Source: JAIEOG01 sp964519985 (GTDB lineage: Bacteria; Bdellovibrionota; FAC87; UBA2466). From it: 64,000 nucleotides of DNA. A model generated the notes under the pieces. It did not search any database and was not told where the DNA came from. It saw nothing but the letters and a program-made list of their open reading frames with translations. Shown here piece after piece: positions 18,141-25,679 of this stretch (positions are counted from its first letter, which is position 1; every line of letters starts with the position of its first letter). The DNA lies in NCBI GenBank assembly GCA_964519985.1, contig CAZFMF010000004.1, forward strand, positions 1 through 64,000. Reading direction: 5' to 3'. The position numbers and the translations under genes were made by a program.

Positions 18141-19196
18141 ATGCGTGCAGCGTTTCTAGGAATGAGTTTATTCGCTTTGTTGGGGGCCGTGCCGATTCAA
18201 GCCTCGCAAACCAGATGCTACGTGAAGCTCGTTGAGCTCGCGAATGGGAGGCTGAAAGTCGGTGTCTCTTTGAAATCCGAAGTCCCGTCTACCACTCGAG
18301 AAACAAGATATTGGACTAAAATTCCGGCTGGCCAGTGGGAGGATAGGCCAACGTCGATTAAAGACAGCCGTTGGCAATATGGGAAGTTGACGATTCATAG
18401 CGCATCCGATGGCAGCCTAGAAGCTCGCGTGATTGCTTCGCGCGATCCCCGAACGGACTTTATTTGGTCCCTGGGATATCGCGGAGAGGGGAGCGGTGCC
18501 CTTCTGAAGGGAAGCAAGAGTCTGACCCTTCCGGTGGCGTTCCCGAAAGACTTGGAAGAAGCACAAGCCGGTTTGCGGGATTCGGTTCGAAAAGCCTACG
18601 GCTATGAGAGTGTCACTTTCAGTTTGAATTTGGTGAGTCGTTGGGAAGACGTTCGAACTTTTTTGTCTCGCACAAAACCCCTTTTTGAAGCATTGGAACC
18701 TGGTTACAGGCGCCAGGGAGATGGATCGATTCTGTATGAGAATGTGCGTCGTTTGGTGCCCACGCGAGCCGAATGGGAAGCCAAAGCGGCTTTGGATCGC
18801 TTGAGGCTAGAACGACCGGATTTGGCTGTCGATATCCCACCCGCGCCCCGGGGAGAAGCAGCGTTTCAAAGTACGGAAGTGAAGCAGGCATTCGAGCAAT
18901 ACATGAAAACGTTGTGGGGCGAGCCAATTGATACCGACCTGCACACCCAACTGTGGACGGAATATGATCCGGATAGATTCCGTGTGGGGTATATTTTGGA
19001 GTCGAACATGAATGGAAAGACGATCGCATTTCAGATGGATGCTTGGTTCTACCGACCCGATCATTTCGCGGGCTTGGATTGGAGAAAGAAGGGCGTGAAC
19101 GGCGCGGTGGAAGCCACTCGCCGTGACACCGAGGAGCTGGAGAAAGTTATCCAGGCCGCTGACTCGCTGGAAGAGCCGGGGAAGTCGGACTGGTAG
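18141..19196 (+). CDS. Secreted protein of unknown function
   Basis: A 351-residue protein with signal peptide MRAAFLGMSLFALLGAVPIQAS and GGAAGGGAAT directly before the ATG. The mature N-terminal part looks beta-rich; a charged helical part follows. No family is recognised. A possible promoter starts TTGACG at 18074. It is separated by 72 bp from the convergent nucleotidyltransferase toxin-like gene. Confidence 0.68.
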   Translation: MRAAFLGMSLFALLGAVPIQASQTRCYVKLVELANGRLKVGVSLKSEVPSTTRETRYWTKIPAGQWEDRPTSIKDSRWQYGKLTIHSASDGSLEARVIASRDPRTDFIWSLGYRGEGSGALLKGSKSLTLPVAFPKDLEEAQAGLRDSVRKAYGYESVTFSLNLVSRWEDVRTFLSRTKPLFEALEPGYRRQGDGSILYENVRRLVPTRAEWEAKAALDRLRLERPDLAVDIPPAPRGEAAFQSTEVKQAFEQYMKTLWGEPIDTDLHTQLWTEYDPDRFRVGYILESNMNGKTIAFQMDAWFYRPDHFAGLDWRKKGVNGAVEATRRDTEELEKVIQAADSLEEPGKSDW

Positions 19197-19268
19197 TCCG
19201 CGTTGTATATGGCGGTACGCCGCGGATCGCCCGATTTCGCAAATGAGAGGTTTCACACTCGAATGATT

Positions 19269-19775
19269 CTACCCGTCCAGAAGCTCCTCCAAGAAAAAAC
19301 GGGTTTTTGCCGGGATCTGGTTATCGGGATAATACCGAGCCACGATCTTTAGCGCTTTGGCGGCGCTTTTGATTTCGAGCACTTTGCAGAGGGTCAGGAC
19401 ATCGTTTGCATCCTGGGAATCGAATCGAGCACTGACTTTCATCGCGAGCAAATACTCCGCCGGCGGCACCCAAACGCGGAGTGAATCAAATTCGAATACG
19501 GTGTCTTGAGAGGTTGGGTTACCCGGTAAGAAACCTTTCACGGCATCGTTCAGCCAGTCTTCGGGAAGGTGCAAATCGGCGGCAACTTTCTTGGCGGCGG
19601 CCCGAATTTCACTACTGGGACTGAAGATCGCATCAACATCCTTGGTGGCATCTCGGGCGTTGAAGGCCAAAACCATGGCGGCGCCGCCTACCATACCAAT
19701 CTCGCCCCGAATTCCCTGGGAGCGGAGAATTTCATTCAGTCTAGAAAATGCTTTCTCGAAGTCTTTTCTTTTCAT
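19269..19775 (-). CDS. AbiEii/DUF6036-like nucleotidyltransferase (toxin-like)
   Basis: Start at ATG 19775, whose first bases overlap the upstream stop in a 4-nt ATGA, giving 168 residues. The sequence MVGGAAMVLAFNARDATKDVDAIF fits the nucleotidyltransferase signature GG-x-A-(x)n-R-x-T-x-D-x-D seen in AbiEii/MenT-type toxins and DUF6036 proteins. Such enzymes add nucleotides to tRNA or other targets. The later part (WVPPAEYLLAMKVSARFDSQDANDVLTL) matches the family's K-x-x-A-x-R-x-x-x-D segment. The tight coupling to the small basic gene upstream suggests a toxin-antitoxin or phage-defence pair. Confidence 0.72.
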   Translation of the reverse strand: MKRKDFEKAFSRLNEILRSQGIRGEIGMVGGAAMVLAFNARDATKDVDAIFSPSSEIRAAAKKVAADLHLPEDWLNDAVKGFLPGNPTSQDTVFEFDSLRVWVPPAEYLLAMKVSARFDSQDANDVLTLCKVLEIKSAAKALKIVARYYPDNQIPAKTRFFLEELLDG

Positions 19776-20197
19776 GCGCGGTTCAGAAAATTGCCCAGAA
19801 CAAAAATAAGACTTTCTCGAAAGCTTACCGGGCTTTCGATCAAAGCGGTGGCCTTGAGGTTTTCGACTCCCGCCACAAAATAGGGCTCTTTGAGCACAAC
19901 CGGTTTCGATGCCCACGGAGGAAAATCGACTTTCAACTCTCGGGCAAGTGCACGGGCGGTTGCTACGGCCAGAGCGCGCTGGCGGGGCAAGCGCGAATTT
20001 GCGAGCCGGCCAAGGGATTCAAACTTCCCGCTTCTACGCACTTCATCGACTGCGTCAAAAAAAGGAGCCCAATGGGTGACGGACTTGGAAGGGGGGCGCC
20101 CACCCCGCTTTCCGTTGGCGCGCGAGCTGGATGTTTTGCGGATTGATTTCACCGATCCCCCGAGTCTACCCAGTGCCATTGCCGCTCGATTCTTCAT
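19772..20197 (-). CDS. Putative antitoxin/partner of the nucleotidyltransferase
   Basis: A 141-residue protein whose N-terminus (ALGRLGGSVKSIRKTSSSRANGKRGGRPPS) resembles short basic DNA-binding segments with a G-K-x-GGRP motif found in antitoxins. The C-terminal half carries a segment ending ALIESPVSFRESLIFVLGNF that I have seen described only in uncharacterised proteins. Its stop overlaps the next start by 4 nt, so the partner is made at a matched level. A well-formed promoter places the transcription start at or within a base or two of the ATG, suggesting a leaderless mRNA. Confidence 0.62.
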   Translation of the reverse strand: MKNRAAMALGRLGGSVKSIRKTSSSRANGKRGGRPPSKSVTHWAPFFDAVDEVRRSGKFESLGRLANSRLPRQRALAVATARALARELKVDFPPWASKPVVLKEPYFVAGVENLKATALIESPVSFRESLIFVLGNFLNRA

Positions 20198-20203
20198 TAC
20201 AAT

Positions 20204-20232
20204 AGTATAACCAAAGCGCTTAGGTTTTGCAA
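20204..20232 (-). promoter_or_regulatory. Promoter with internal palindrome for the toxin-antitoxin-like pair
   Basis: On the minus strand TTGCAA (20232-20227), a 17-bp spacer and TATACT (20209-20204) form a near-consensus sigma-70 promoter. The -10 box ends 6 nt before the ATG at 20197, so the message would be nearly or fully leaderless, and no Shine-Dalgarno is present. The spacer contains CCAAAGCGCTTAGG (20211-20224), a 14-bp palindrome with one mismatched pair, well placed for repression by the antitoxin. Confidence 0.65.
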
Positions 20233-20247
20233 GACGCGGCCGGGTAG

Positions 20248-21700
20248 CTAGAGCAGACTACCCAGTTTTTGAATGGCTTTTGCCGTGCCTTCCGACCAAG
20301 ACCCGCAGCTGATGCGGATGTAGTTTTCGAATCGCCCCGAGGCCGAGAAAATCGTTCCCGGCGTGATGTTGATCTTGGCGTCGACGGCCTTTCGGTACAG
20401 CTGCAGTCCGCTGGCTCCTTTCGGGAGTTTCACCCAAAGCACAAAGCCACCCCGGGGCTGGCTGATCTCCGTCCCCGCGGGAAAGCTACGCAACACGGCC
20501 TCGGAGGTACGGGCCATCTGGGTGGAAAGCAGATGCCGAACGCGACGCAGGTAACGCTCGTAGGAACCCGACTCGAGAAACTCGGCCACGGTTTCCGTCG
20601 TTATCAAAGGCACACAACCGTTGAGCAGGTACTTCGCGCTTTCGATGGCTTCCTGAAGGTCGCCGGCCATGATCCAACCAACGCGCAACCCGGGCCCGAT
20701 CGTTTTGCTGAACGAGCTGCAGGTCATCACGCACTGTCGCGTGTCATAGGCCTTCAGCGGTTTAGGACGATCCTGTTCGAAAGAGAGCTCGCCAAAGATA
20801 TCGTCCTCGATCAGTTTGGCTTTGTTTTGAGCGAAGATTTTGACCAGTTCCTTCTTGTTCTCTTCCGGCATTAAAGCGCCGGTCGGGTTTCCGAAATTGG
20901 GCACCACAAACCCGGCCTTAATGGGAAATCGCTCAAACGCCTCCCGAGTGGCTTGGAGATCTAACCCCGTCTTCGGATCGGTCGGGACTTCGAGCGCTTT
21001 CAAGCCGAGCTGCTGAAGCACTTCGAGCGTCCCAAAGTAAGTCGGCGACTCCACCAATACGGTATCTCCGGGTTGGGTACAGCTTCGAAATGCGAGATAG
21101 AGGGCTTCGCCGCACCCCGAAGTCAAAACGATATCGTCCGCGGTGACCGAAACGCCGATCTCCCGGTAGCGCGCCGCAATTTGATGGCGCAGACGCGGGT
21201 TGCCGGGAGGGAAATCCATCTGGCTCAAATATTCCGGAGAATGGCGAATGACCTTGCCGGCTAAGGCGGCGAGCTTTTTCTGGGGATACAGGTCGAGACC
21301 CAAATGCGCGCAGCCCAGTTGAAAGAAGCTGTCTTCGCGAGACGTCCGGCGCATCGAAGCCAAAACATCGGCGGTACGAATGTCACTGTGCTTGATTCCC
21401 AGGGACGGCATCTTTAGACCGGTCGCCGCCGTGGCCAGGGGAGTGAGGACGTAATACCCCGATTGGGGCCTAGCTTCGACAAAGCCCTTCGTCTCCAGCG
21501 TCAAGTAAGCCTGTAGAACGGTGGACACGCTGACCTTGCGGTTCCGGGAAAGCGTGCGAACCGAGGGCAATTTCTGGCCCGCCTGCAAAAGGCCCCCCGC
21601 GGATTTGCGATTCAAATTCTTGGGCAAGATTCAGATAAAGCACCGGCTCACTCCAACTGTTACGGTCGAAAAATATCAAAACTGAATCTGTACTGTCCAT
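20248..21700 (-). CDS. MocR-type regulator (GntR HTH + aminotransferase), frameshifted at a G6 tract
   Basis: Two frames together encode one GntR/MocR protein. The first (from ATG 21700) gives the GntR opening EPVLYLNLAQEFESQIRGG. After the six Gs near 21594-21599 the homology continues in another frame as LLQAGQKLPSVRTLSR and onward through the winged helix and a type I aminotransferase domain, including the PLP-lysine region SSFSKTIGPGLRVGW. Removing or adding one G restores a protein of about 480 residues. It may be a sequencing error, a real mutation or a slipping tract. It is divergent from the DMT exporter, its likely target. Confidence 0.85.
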
Positions 21701-21736
21701 CACAGAATTCACTATATTGCTTTTAGGCCAGTACAG
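21688..21736. promoter_or_regulatory. Inverted repeat in the MocR/exporter intergenic region
   Basis: CTGTACTG at 21688-21695 and its exact complement CAGTACAG at 21729-21736 flank the region between the divergent MocR and DMT genes, about 41 bp centre to centre (four helical turns). MocR regulators usually bind paired sites next to the gene they control, so this is a candidate operator. The left site overlaps the first codons of the MocR gene. Confidence 0.5.
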
Positions 21737-21751
21737 TGGCCGGGAGGTCCG

Positions 21752-22654
21752 ATGAACGACAATGCGCTTTTGTGGAAGTCCTTTCTGGCCGGGATCGTGG
21801 CGGTGGCGAGTTTCAGTTTAACTGCGCCGGCGACCAAGGTAGCAATTCACGCTTTTTCCCCTCTGGCGGTGACCGGAATCCGCGGTTTGCTCGCTGGCCT
21901 TTTTTGCATTGGGTTTCTGCTTTGGAAGCGCAAGCCGGTGCCTTCTAAAAAGGTCTTAGCCGAACTCTTTGCGGTGGCCGTTTTTGGCTCGGCGGGCTTT
22001 TCCGCGTGTTTGGCACTCGGACTTCAAACGGTGCCCGCCAGCCACGCCGCAGTTTTTCTAGCGATGCTCCCGCTGGCGACCGCGATTTTTTCGCAAGTCT
22101 CCATGGGCGAACAAACCACGCCGCTTTTCTGGGTGGGGGCTATTTCCGGAGCGGCGGTGTCCTCCGCGTTCATGATCCACCGGGCGCATGGGCAGATTGG
22201 GGCGGGCGACGTGTTCCTAGTACTCTCGGTATTGTTTGCGGCTTGGGGTTACGTCCGGGTGGCCAAAGTCTCCCGGCAGCTGGGTGGCGCGCGAGCGATG
22301 AGCTGGGTCGTCGTGCTGGGGGCGCCTATCTACACGCTGCTGCTGTATCTCGGGAAGCCCGACTGGTCTGTCCCTCTCTCCACGGAAAGTGTGGTGGCCC
22401 TGATCTACCTGGGTACCGTGAGCCAATCGCTCGGCATGTTTCTGTGGTGTTGGAGTTTGTCGACGGGCTACGCCACCTTGGTCTCTCAAACGCAAATGGT
22501 TCAGCCGTTTCTATCGATCCTGGCCGCCTTTTTCTTCCTGGGGGAAGCGTTTAATGGGGATCTCTTCTTGGTGGCCGGTCTGGTGTTAGCTTGCGTTGCC
22601 CTTTCGACTTGGGCGAAGGTGCATCGGCCCGCAGTAGCGATCGCGCGGCACTAG
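21752..22654 (+). CDS. EamA/DMT-family transporter
   Basis: A 300-residue inner-membrane protein with about ten TM helices in two EamA repeats (roughly residues 10-140 and 150-285). The second repeat contains the typical VSQTQMVQPFLSILAAFFFLGE segment. Members export amino acids and other small metabolites. GGGAGGTCC lies before the ATG. Divergent pairing with a MocR regulator supports export of an amino acid or amine sensed through PLP chemistry. Its stop overlaps the convergent GH3 gene by 4 bp. Confidence 0.88.
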   Translation: MNDNALLWKSFLAGIVAVASFSLTAPATKVAIHAFSPLAVTGIRGLLAGLFCIGFLLWKRKPVPSKKVLAELFAVAVFGSAGFSACLALGLQTVPASHAAVFLAMLPLATAIFSQVSMGEQTTPLFWVGAISGAAVSSAFMIHRAHGQIGAGDVFLVLSVLFAAWGYVRVAKVSRQLGGARAMSWVVVLGAPIYTLLLYLGKPDWSVPLSTESVVALIYLGTVSQSLGMFLWCWSLSTGYATLVSQTQMVQPFLSILAAFFFLGEAFNGDLFLVAGLVLACVALSTWAKVHRPAVAIARH

Positions 22655-23745
22655 TTCCGCTTCAGCCATCGACGCTTCAGTTCCATGATGCGTCGATAGG
22701 CGCTTTCGATGCGGGACCGAGGGATGATTCCGCGGCGGACCAGATGTTGAATGGTGGCGAAGACTCGGGGAGTCAAGTTCCTATCGTATTTCCCCGTGTT
22801 GTTCCCGACGATGAGCATGTCCGTTCCGGCATTGATCGCCAGAGCGATGGCGGTCGCCTCACCGTAATGTTTCGTGATTGCTTTCATGCCGATGTCATCG
22901 CTAACAATCACTCCTTTGAATCCCAAACGGCCTCGGAGCAGGCCCGTCAATGTTCGTTGGGAGAGACTAGCCGGATATGAAGAATCGAGTCCGCGGTGCA
23001 TGAGGTGGGCGCTCATAATGATATCCGCATAACCGCTATCGACTAGCGTCTTGAATGGAATTAGCTCGTCGGGCGACCAACTTTGAGTGATATCGGGCAG
23101 ATCTTGATGGGAATCCTGGTCGGAGCTTCCGTGCCCAGGAAAGTGTTTGGTGGCGGTAAGAACTCCTTCCTTGCGATGCTCAGCGACGAAAGCGGTGGCG
23201 TGGCGCGAAACAATGGCGGGATCGTCGGAAAAACTTCGGCGCAGTTTTCCGATGATGGGGTTGTCAGGATTGGTATTGAGGTCGAGTACGGGCGCCAAGT
23301 TTAGGTTTACCCCCACTCCCTTTAAATCAGAGACCAGACGTTTCGTCGCACGGGCCGTAAATGCCAAGTCATCTCTTGTCCCTAGGTCTTGCGGACTTTC
23401 CGATCTGTAGAATCCCTTCGCTGGTTTTAGATTGGCAACTTGTCCTCCTTCTTGATCTGCAGCGATGAAGAGAGGAATACGGGAATGCCCTTGCAGCCCT
23501 CGGGTGAGAGCACTCAATTGCCTTGCATCAGAAATGTTGCGGGAGGTCTTTAGCTCGACGTCGCGGTCAAATAGAATGAGTCCTCCGACTCCGTAGTAGC
23601 GAATGTCTCGGACCGCCTCCCGAGCGTCCTGTACCGTCATTCCTCTAAATCCGGTGATGAGCATCTGCCCGATCATTTGATCGAGCGAGGCGGGCTTACC
23701 GTAGGCAATCGGAGCTAAGAGAAAAAGGAGAGTGAATCGGTACAT
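22651..23745 (-). CDS. Secreted GH3 beta-N-acetylhexosaminidase-like enzyme
   Basis: Start at ATG 23745 (MYRFTLLFLLAPIAYG, a signal peptide, with AAAGGG just upstream); a GTG seven codons earlier is possible. The 364-residue protein has the NagZ-type GH3 marks: ADQEGGQV, KHFPGHGSSDQDSHQDLP with the catalytic His of the KH[FS]PGHG(x)4D[ST]H motif, and VIVSDDIGM with the nucleophile Asp. NagZ removes GlcNAc from cell-wall muropeptides and is usually cytoplasmic in Gram-negatives; a signal peptide here suggests a periplasmic or secreted role on peptidoglycan. Confidence 0.9.
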   Translation of the reverse strand: MYRFTLLFLLAPIAYGKPASLDQMIGQMLITGFRGMTVQDAREAVRDIRYYGVGGLILFDRDVELKTSRNISDARQLSALTRGLQGHSRIPLFIAADQEGGQVANLKPAKGFYRSESPQDLGTRDDLAFTARATKRLVSDLKGVGVNLNLAPVLDLNTNPDNPIIGKLRRSFSDDPAIVSRHATAFVAEHRKEGVLTATKHFPGHGSSDQDSHQDLPDITQSWSPDELIPFKTLVDSGYADIIMSAHLMHRGLDSSYPASLSQRTLTGLLRGRLGFKGVIVSDDIGMKAITKHYGEATAIALAINAGTDMLIVGNNTGKYDRNLTPRVFATIQHLVRRGIIPRSRIESAYRRIMELKRRWLKRN

Positions 23746-23793
23746 TCCCTTTAGGTAACCCTGCACTTTTGGGATGGAAACCGCTTGGCGTCA

Positions 23794-24387
23794 TTACAAC
23801 TTTTGTACCTGTTTGTAGCGAAAACAATTGCGCAGGTGATCGTTCACCATTCCCACCGCTTGCATATGGGCGTAAATGATCGTCGACCCAACGAAGGAAA
23901 ACCCGCGCTTCTTTAGGTCCTTACTAAAAGCATCGGAAACGGCCGTCTTGGCCGGAACCTTGGCGTGCGCGTCCCAGCCGTTTTGGATGGGCTTTCCGTC
24001 CACAAAGCTCCACTGGTATTTCGAAAAGCTTCCAAATTCGTCCTGCACTTTGAGGAAAGCTTGGGCATTTTTTACCGCGCTAATCACTTTTAGTCGGTTT
24101 CGAATAATTCCCGGATTTTTCAACAGCTGCTCGATTTTGGCCGGCTTAAACTTGGCGACTCGTTCGGGATCAAAGTCATCAAAGGCCTCGCGGTACCCCT
24201 CGCGGCGTTTGAGGATGGTGATCCAACTCAATCCCGCCTGCGCCCCTTCGAGAATCAGGTACTCAAAAAGCCGGCGATCTTTGCGAACCGGCACTCCCCA
24301 TTCGGTGTCGTGGTACTTCACGTAGATAGGATCACTTCCGACCCACCGGCAGCGTTCTACATCGGCTTTTTTTTGAGTGATTGACAC
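23794..24387 (-). CDS. tag: DNA-3-methyladenine glycosylase I
   Basis: A 197-residue cytoplasmic base-excision repair enzyme that removes 3-methyladenine. Hallmarks: CRWVGSDPIYVKYHDTEWG near the start, LEGAQAGLSWITIL, and a C-terminal MVNDHLRNCF. The four zinc ligands known from the E. coli enzyme (one Cys and one His at the start, one His and one Cys at the end) are all present. Length matches the family (about 190). It is downstream of the phosphatase gene on the same strand, with the 18-bp palindrome between them. Confidence 0.94.
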   Translation of the reverse strand: MSITQKKADVERCRWVGSDPIYVKYHDTEWGVPVRKDRRLFEYLILEGAQAGLSWITILKRREGYREAFDDFDPERVAKFKPAKIEQLLKNPGIIRNRLKVISAVKNAQAFLKVQDEFGSFSKYQWSFVDGKPIQNGWDAHAKVPAKTAVSDAFSKDLKKRGFSFVGSTIIYAHMQAVGMVNDHLRNCFRYKQVQKL

Positions 24388-24413
24388 GGTTCACTGAGCT
24401 CCATAACTGACTT

Positions 24414-24431
24414 CACTCCGGCGCCGGAGTG
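24414..24431. repeat. 18-bp perfect palindrome, copy 1
   Basis: The sequence CACTCCGGCGCCGGAGTG is its own complement. It lies 36 bp after the stop of the minus-strand phosphatase gene and 26 bp before the start of tag. Identical copies are at 35307 and 62180. No T run follows on either strand, so it is not a normal intrinsic terminator. Confidence 0.85.
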
Positions 24432-24467
24432 GTATCGCCCGCCCATGAAACCAACCTGCCTCGCCCG

Positions 24468-25511
24468 TTAAGGTCGAAATCGAGTTGAGGTACGGCACTT
24501 AAACTGACTGAATTTGAATTTAGGGTGGCCATCGTCGGAGCGGCAAATCTGCGGGCTGATTCTCTCGGGCGTGAGATTTCCCGAAACGATTTTTTCGGCG
24601 AGTTTCAAATAGAGTGAAGTGGTGGCCTCTCGAATCTTGAGCGTGGCCTCGATATACGGTTTGAACGCATCCCCTAAGTCGTACCCGCGTTCGCACATTT
24701 CTTCAAAGAACAGAGTCTTTGGATCTGCTTTCTCCGACAGCAATCGATAGAGTGCGGCTAGAAAACCGGTGCGATCTTCTCCCACGGTGCAGTGAAAGAG
24801 AATTTTGCGATTCGCTTTGGCCGCCTTGTGAATGATCTGGAGTGCCTCAACCGTCTGCTCGCAGGGACGGGTGAAGGAAGTGTGATCTTTCCAGGGAAAA
24901 GCGACGTGGTGAGATTCGATCCCACGCTTCTCGAGGTTTTCCCGTTCGACCGCGACGCTTCTCCCAGCATCATTCTTAAAGACAAGCACCTCTTGAATGC
25001 CGAAAGCTCGGTAAGCGTCCAGCGCCGCATCCGTTTTCGGCGCCATACTTCGGTAGATCCATCCCGAAGCACCCACCGCATGGGCATTGGGAGTTTTGAG
25101 CTCCGGGATGCTGGGTAGGATCGGAGAAACGAGATCTTCTTCCTTCACCACGGCCGGCCTCCCGGGGACCTCGGCGCATTTGCCTTCTATCGATCGGCCG
25201 GCGAACTGACAGCGAAAAAACTTTCTCGCTTTCTCATCGTGGTCTTCCATTTGTAGAACGGCCGCCCCCTCATTTTCTCCGTTGGTTTGGAGCAACTCAA
25301 CGTAGGGACGGTTCTTTCCACATTTATAGCGCTTTCCGGTCGCATAGGATCGCGGCTTGGCGCAGGGCAGAGTCCCCACCTTCTCTCCGGTCGCGGTTTC
25401 CGCTACCACAATGCCCAAGTGTTTTCCTTGGCGCCGGAGTTCCAGGCGATAGTTCAAGTCCATTGATGGAGAAAACGTCACGGCGGCGGCAGCCAGACCC
25501 TCAAAAACCAT
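24468..25511 (-). CDS. CX5R tyrosine/dual-specificity phosphatase-like protein
   Basis: A 347-residue protein. The second half carries the phosphatase signature HCTVGEDRTG with nucleophile Cys241 and phosphate-binding Arg247; WIYRSMAP near residue 145 and VAFPWKDHT near 200 match the N-terminal and general-acid regions of bacterial tyrosine phosphatases of this type. The first 140 residues are a separate Cys-containing domain that I do not recognise. The N-terminus is hydrophobic (MVFEGLAAAAVTFSP) but not a convincing signal peptide. It may act on phosphotyrosine, phosphoinositides or phosphorylated sugars. Confidence 0.75.
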   Translation of the reverse strand: MVFEGLAAAAVTFSPSMDLNYRLELRRQGKHLGIVVAETATGEKVGTLPCAKPRSYATGKRYKCGKNRPYVELLQTNGENEGAAVLQMEDHDEKARKFFRCQFAGRSIEGKCAEVPGRPAVVKEEDLVSPILPSIPELKTPNAHAVGASGWIYRSMAPKTDAALDAYRAFGIQEVLVFKNDAGRSVAVERENLEKRGIESHHVAFPWKDHTSFTRPCEQTVEALQIIHKAAKANRKILFHCTVGEDRTGFLAALYRLLSEKADPKTLFFEEMCERGYDLGDAFKPYIEATLKIREATTSLYLKLAEKIVSGNLTPERISPQICRSDDGHPKFKFSQFKCRTSTRFRP

Positions 25512-25679
25512 ATGGGGGGTTTAGCGGGCGGCAAATGGAAACTCAAGTGTCGAAACCAGTCCCGTTACTTGGTTAACACTAGCGAATTCATCTTGTTGTA
25601 CCGGGCAGAGAAATAGCGTAGACGGACAGAGGGATGGGTAAAGGGGGGAGTTATCTGCTATCCAATCATCGCTCTGTTA

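Noticed and set aside
24414..24431. Palindrome as an intrinsic terminator
   Set aside because: No T run follows in any of the three copies, and one copy lies inside a coding region.
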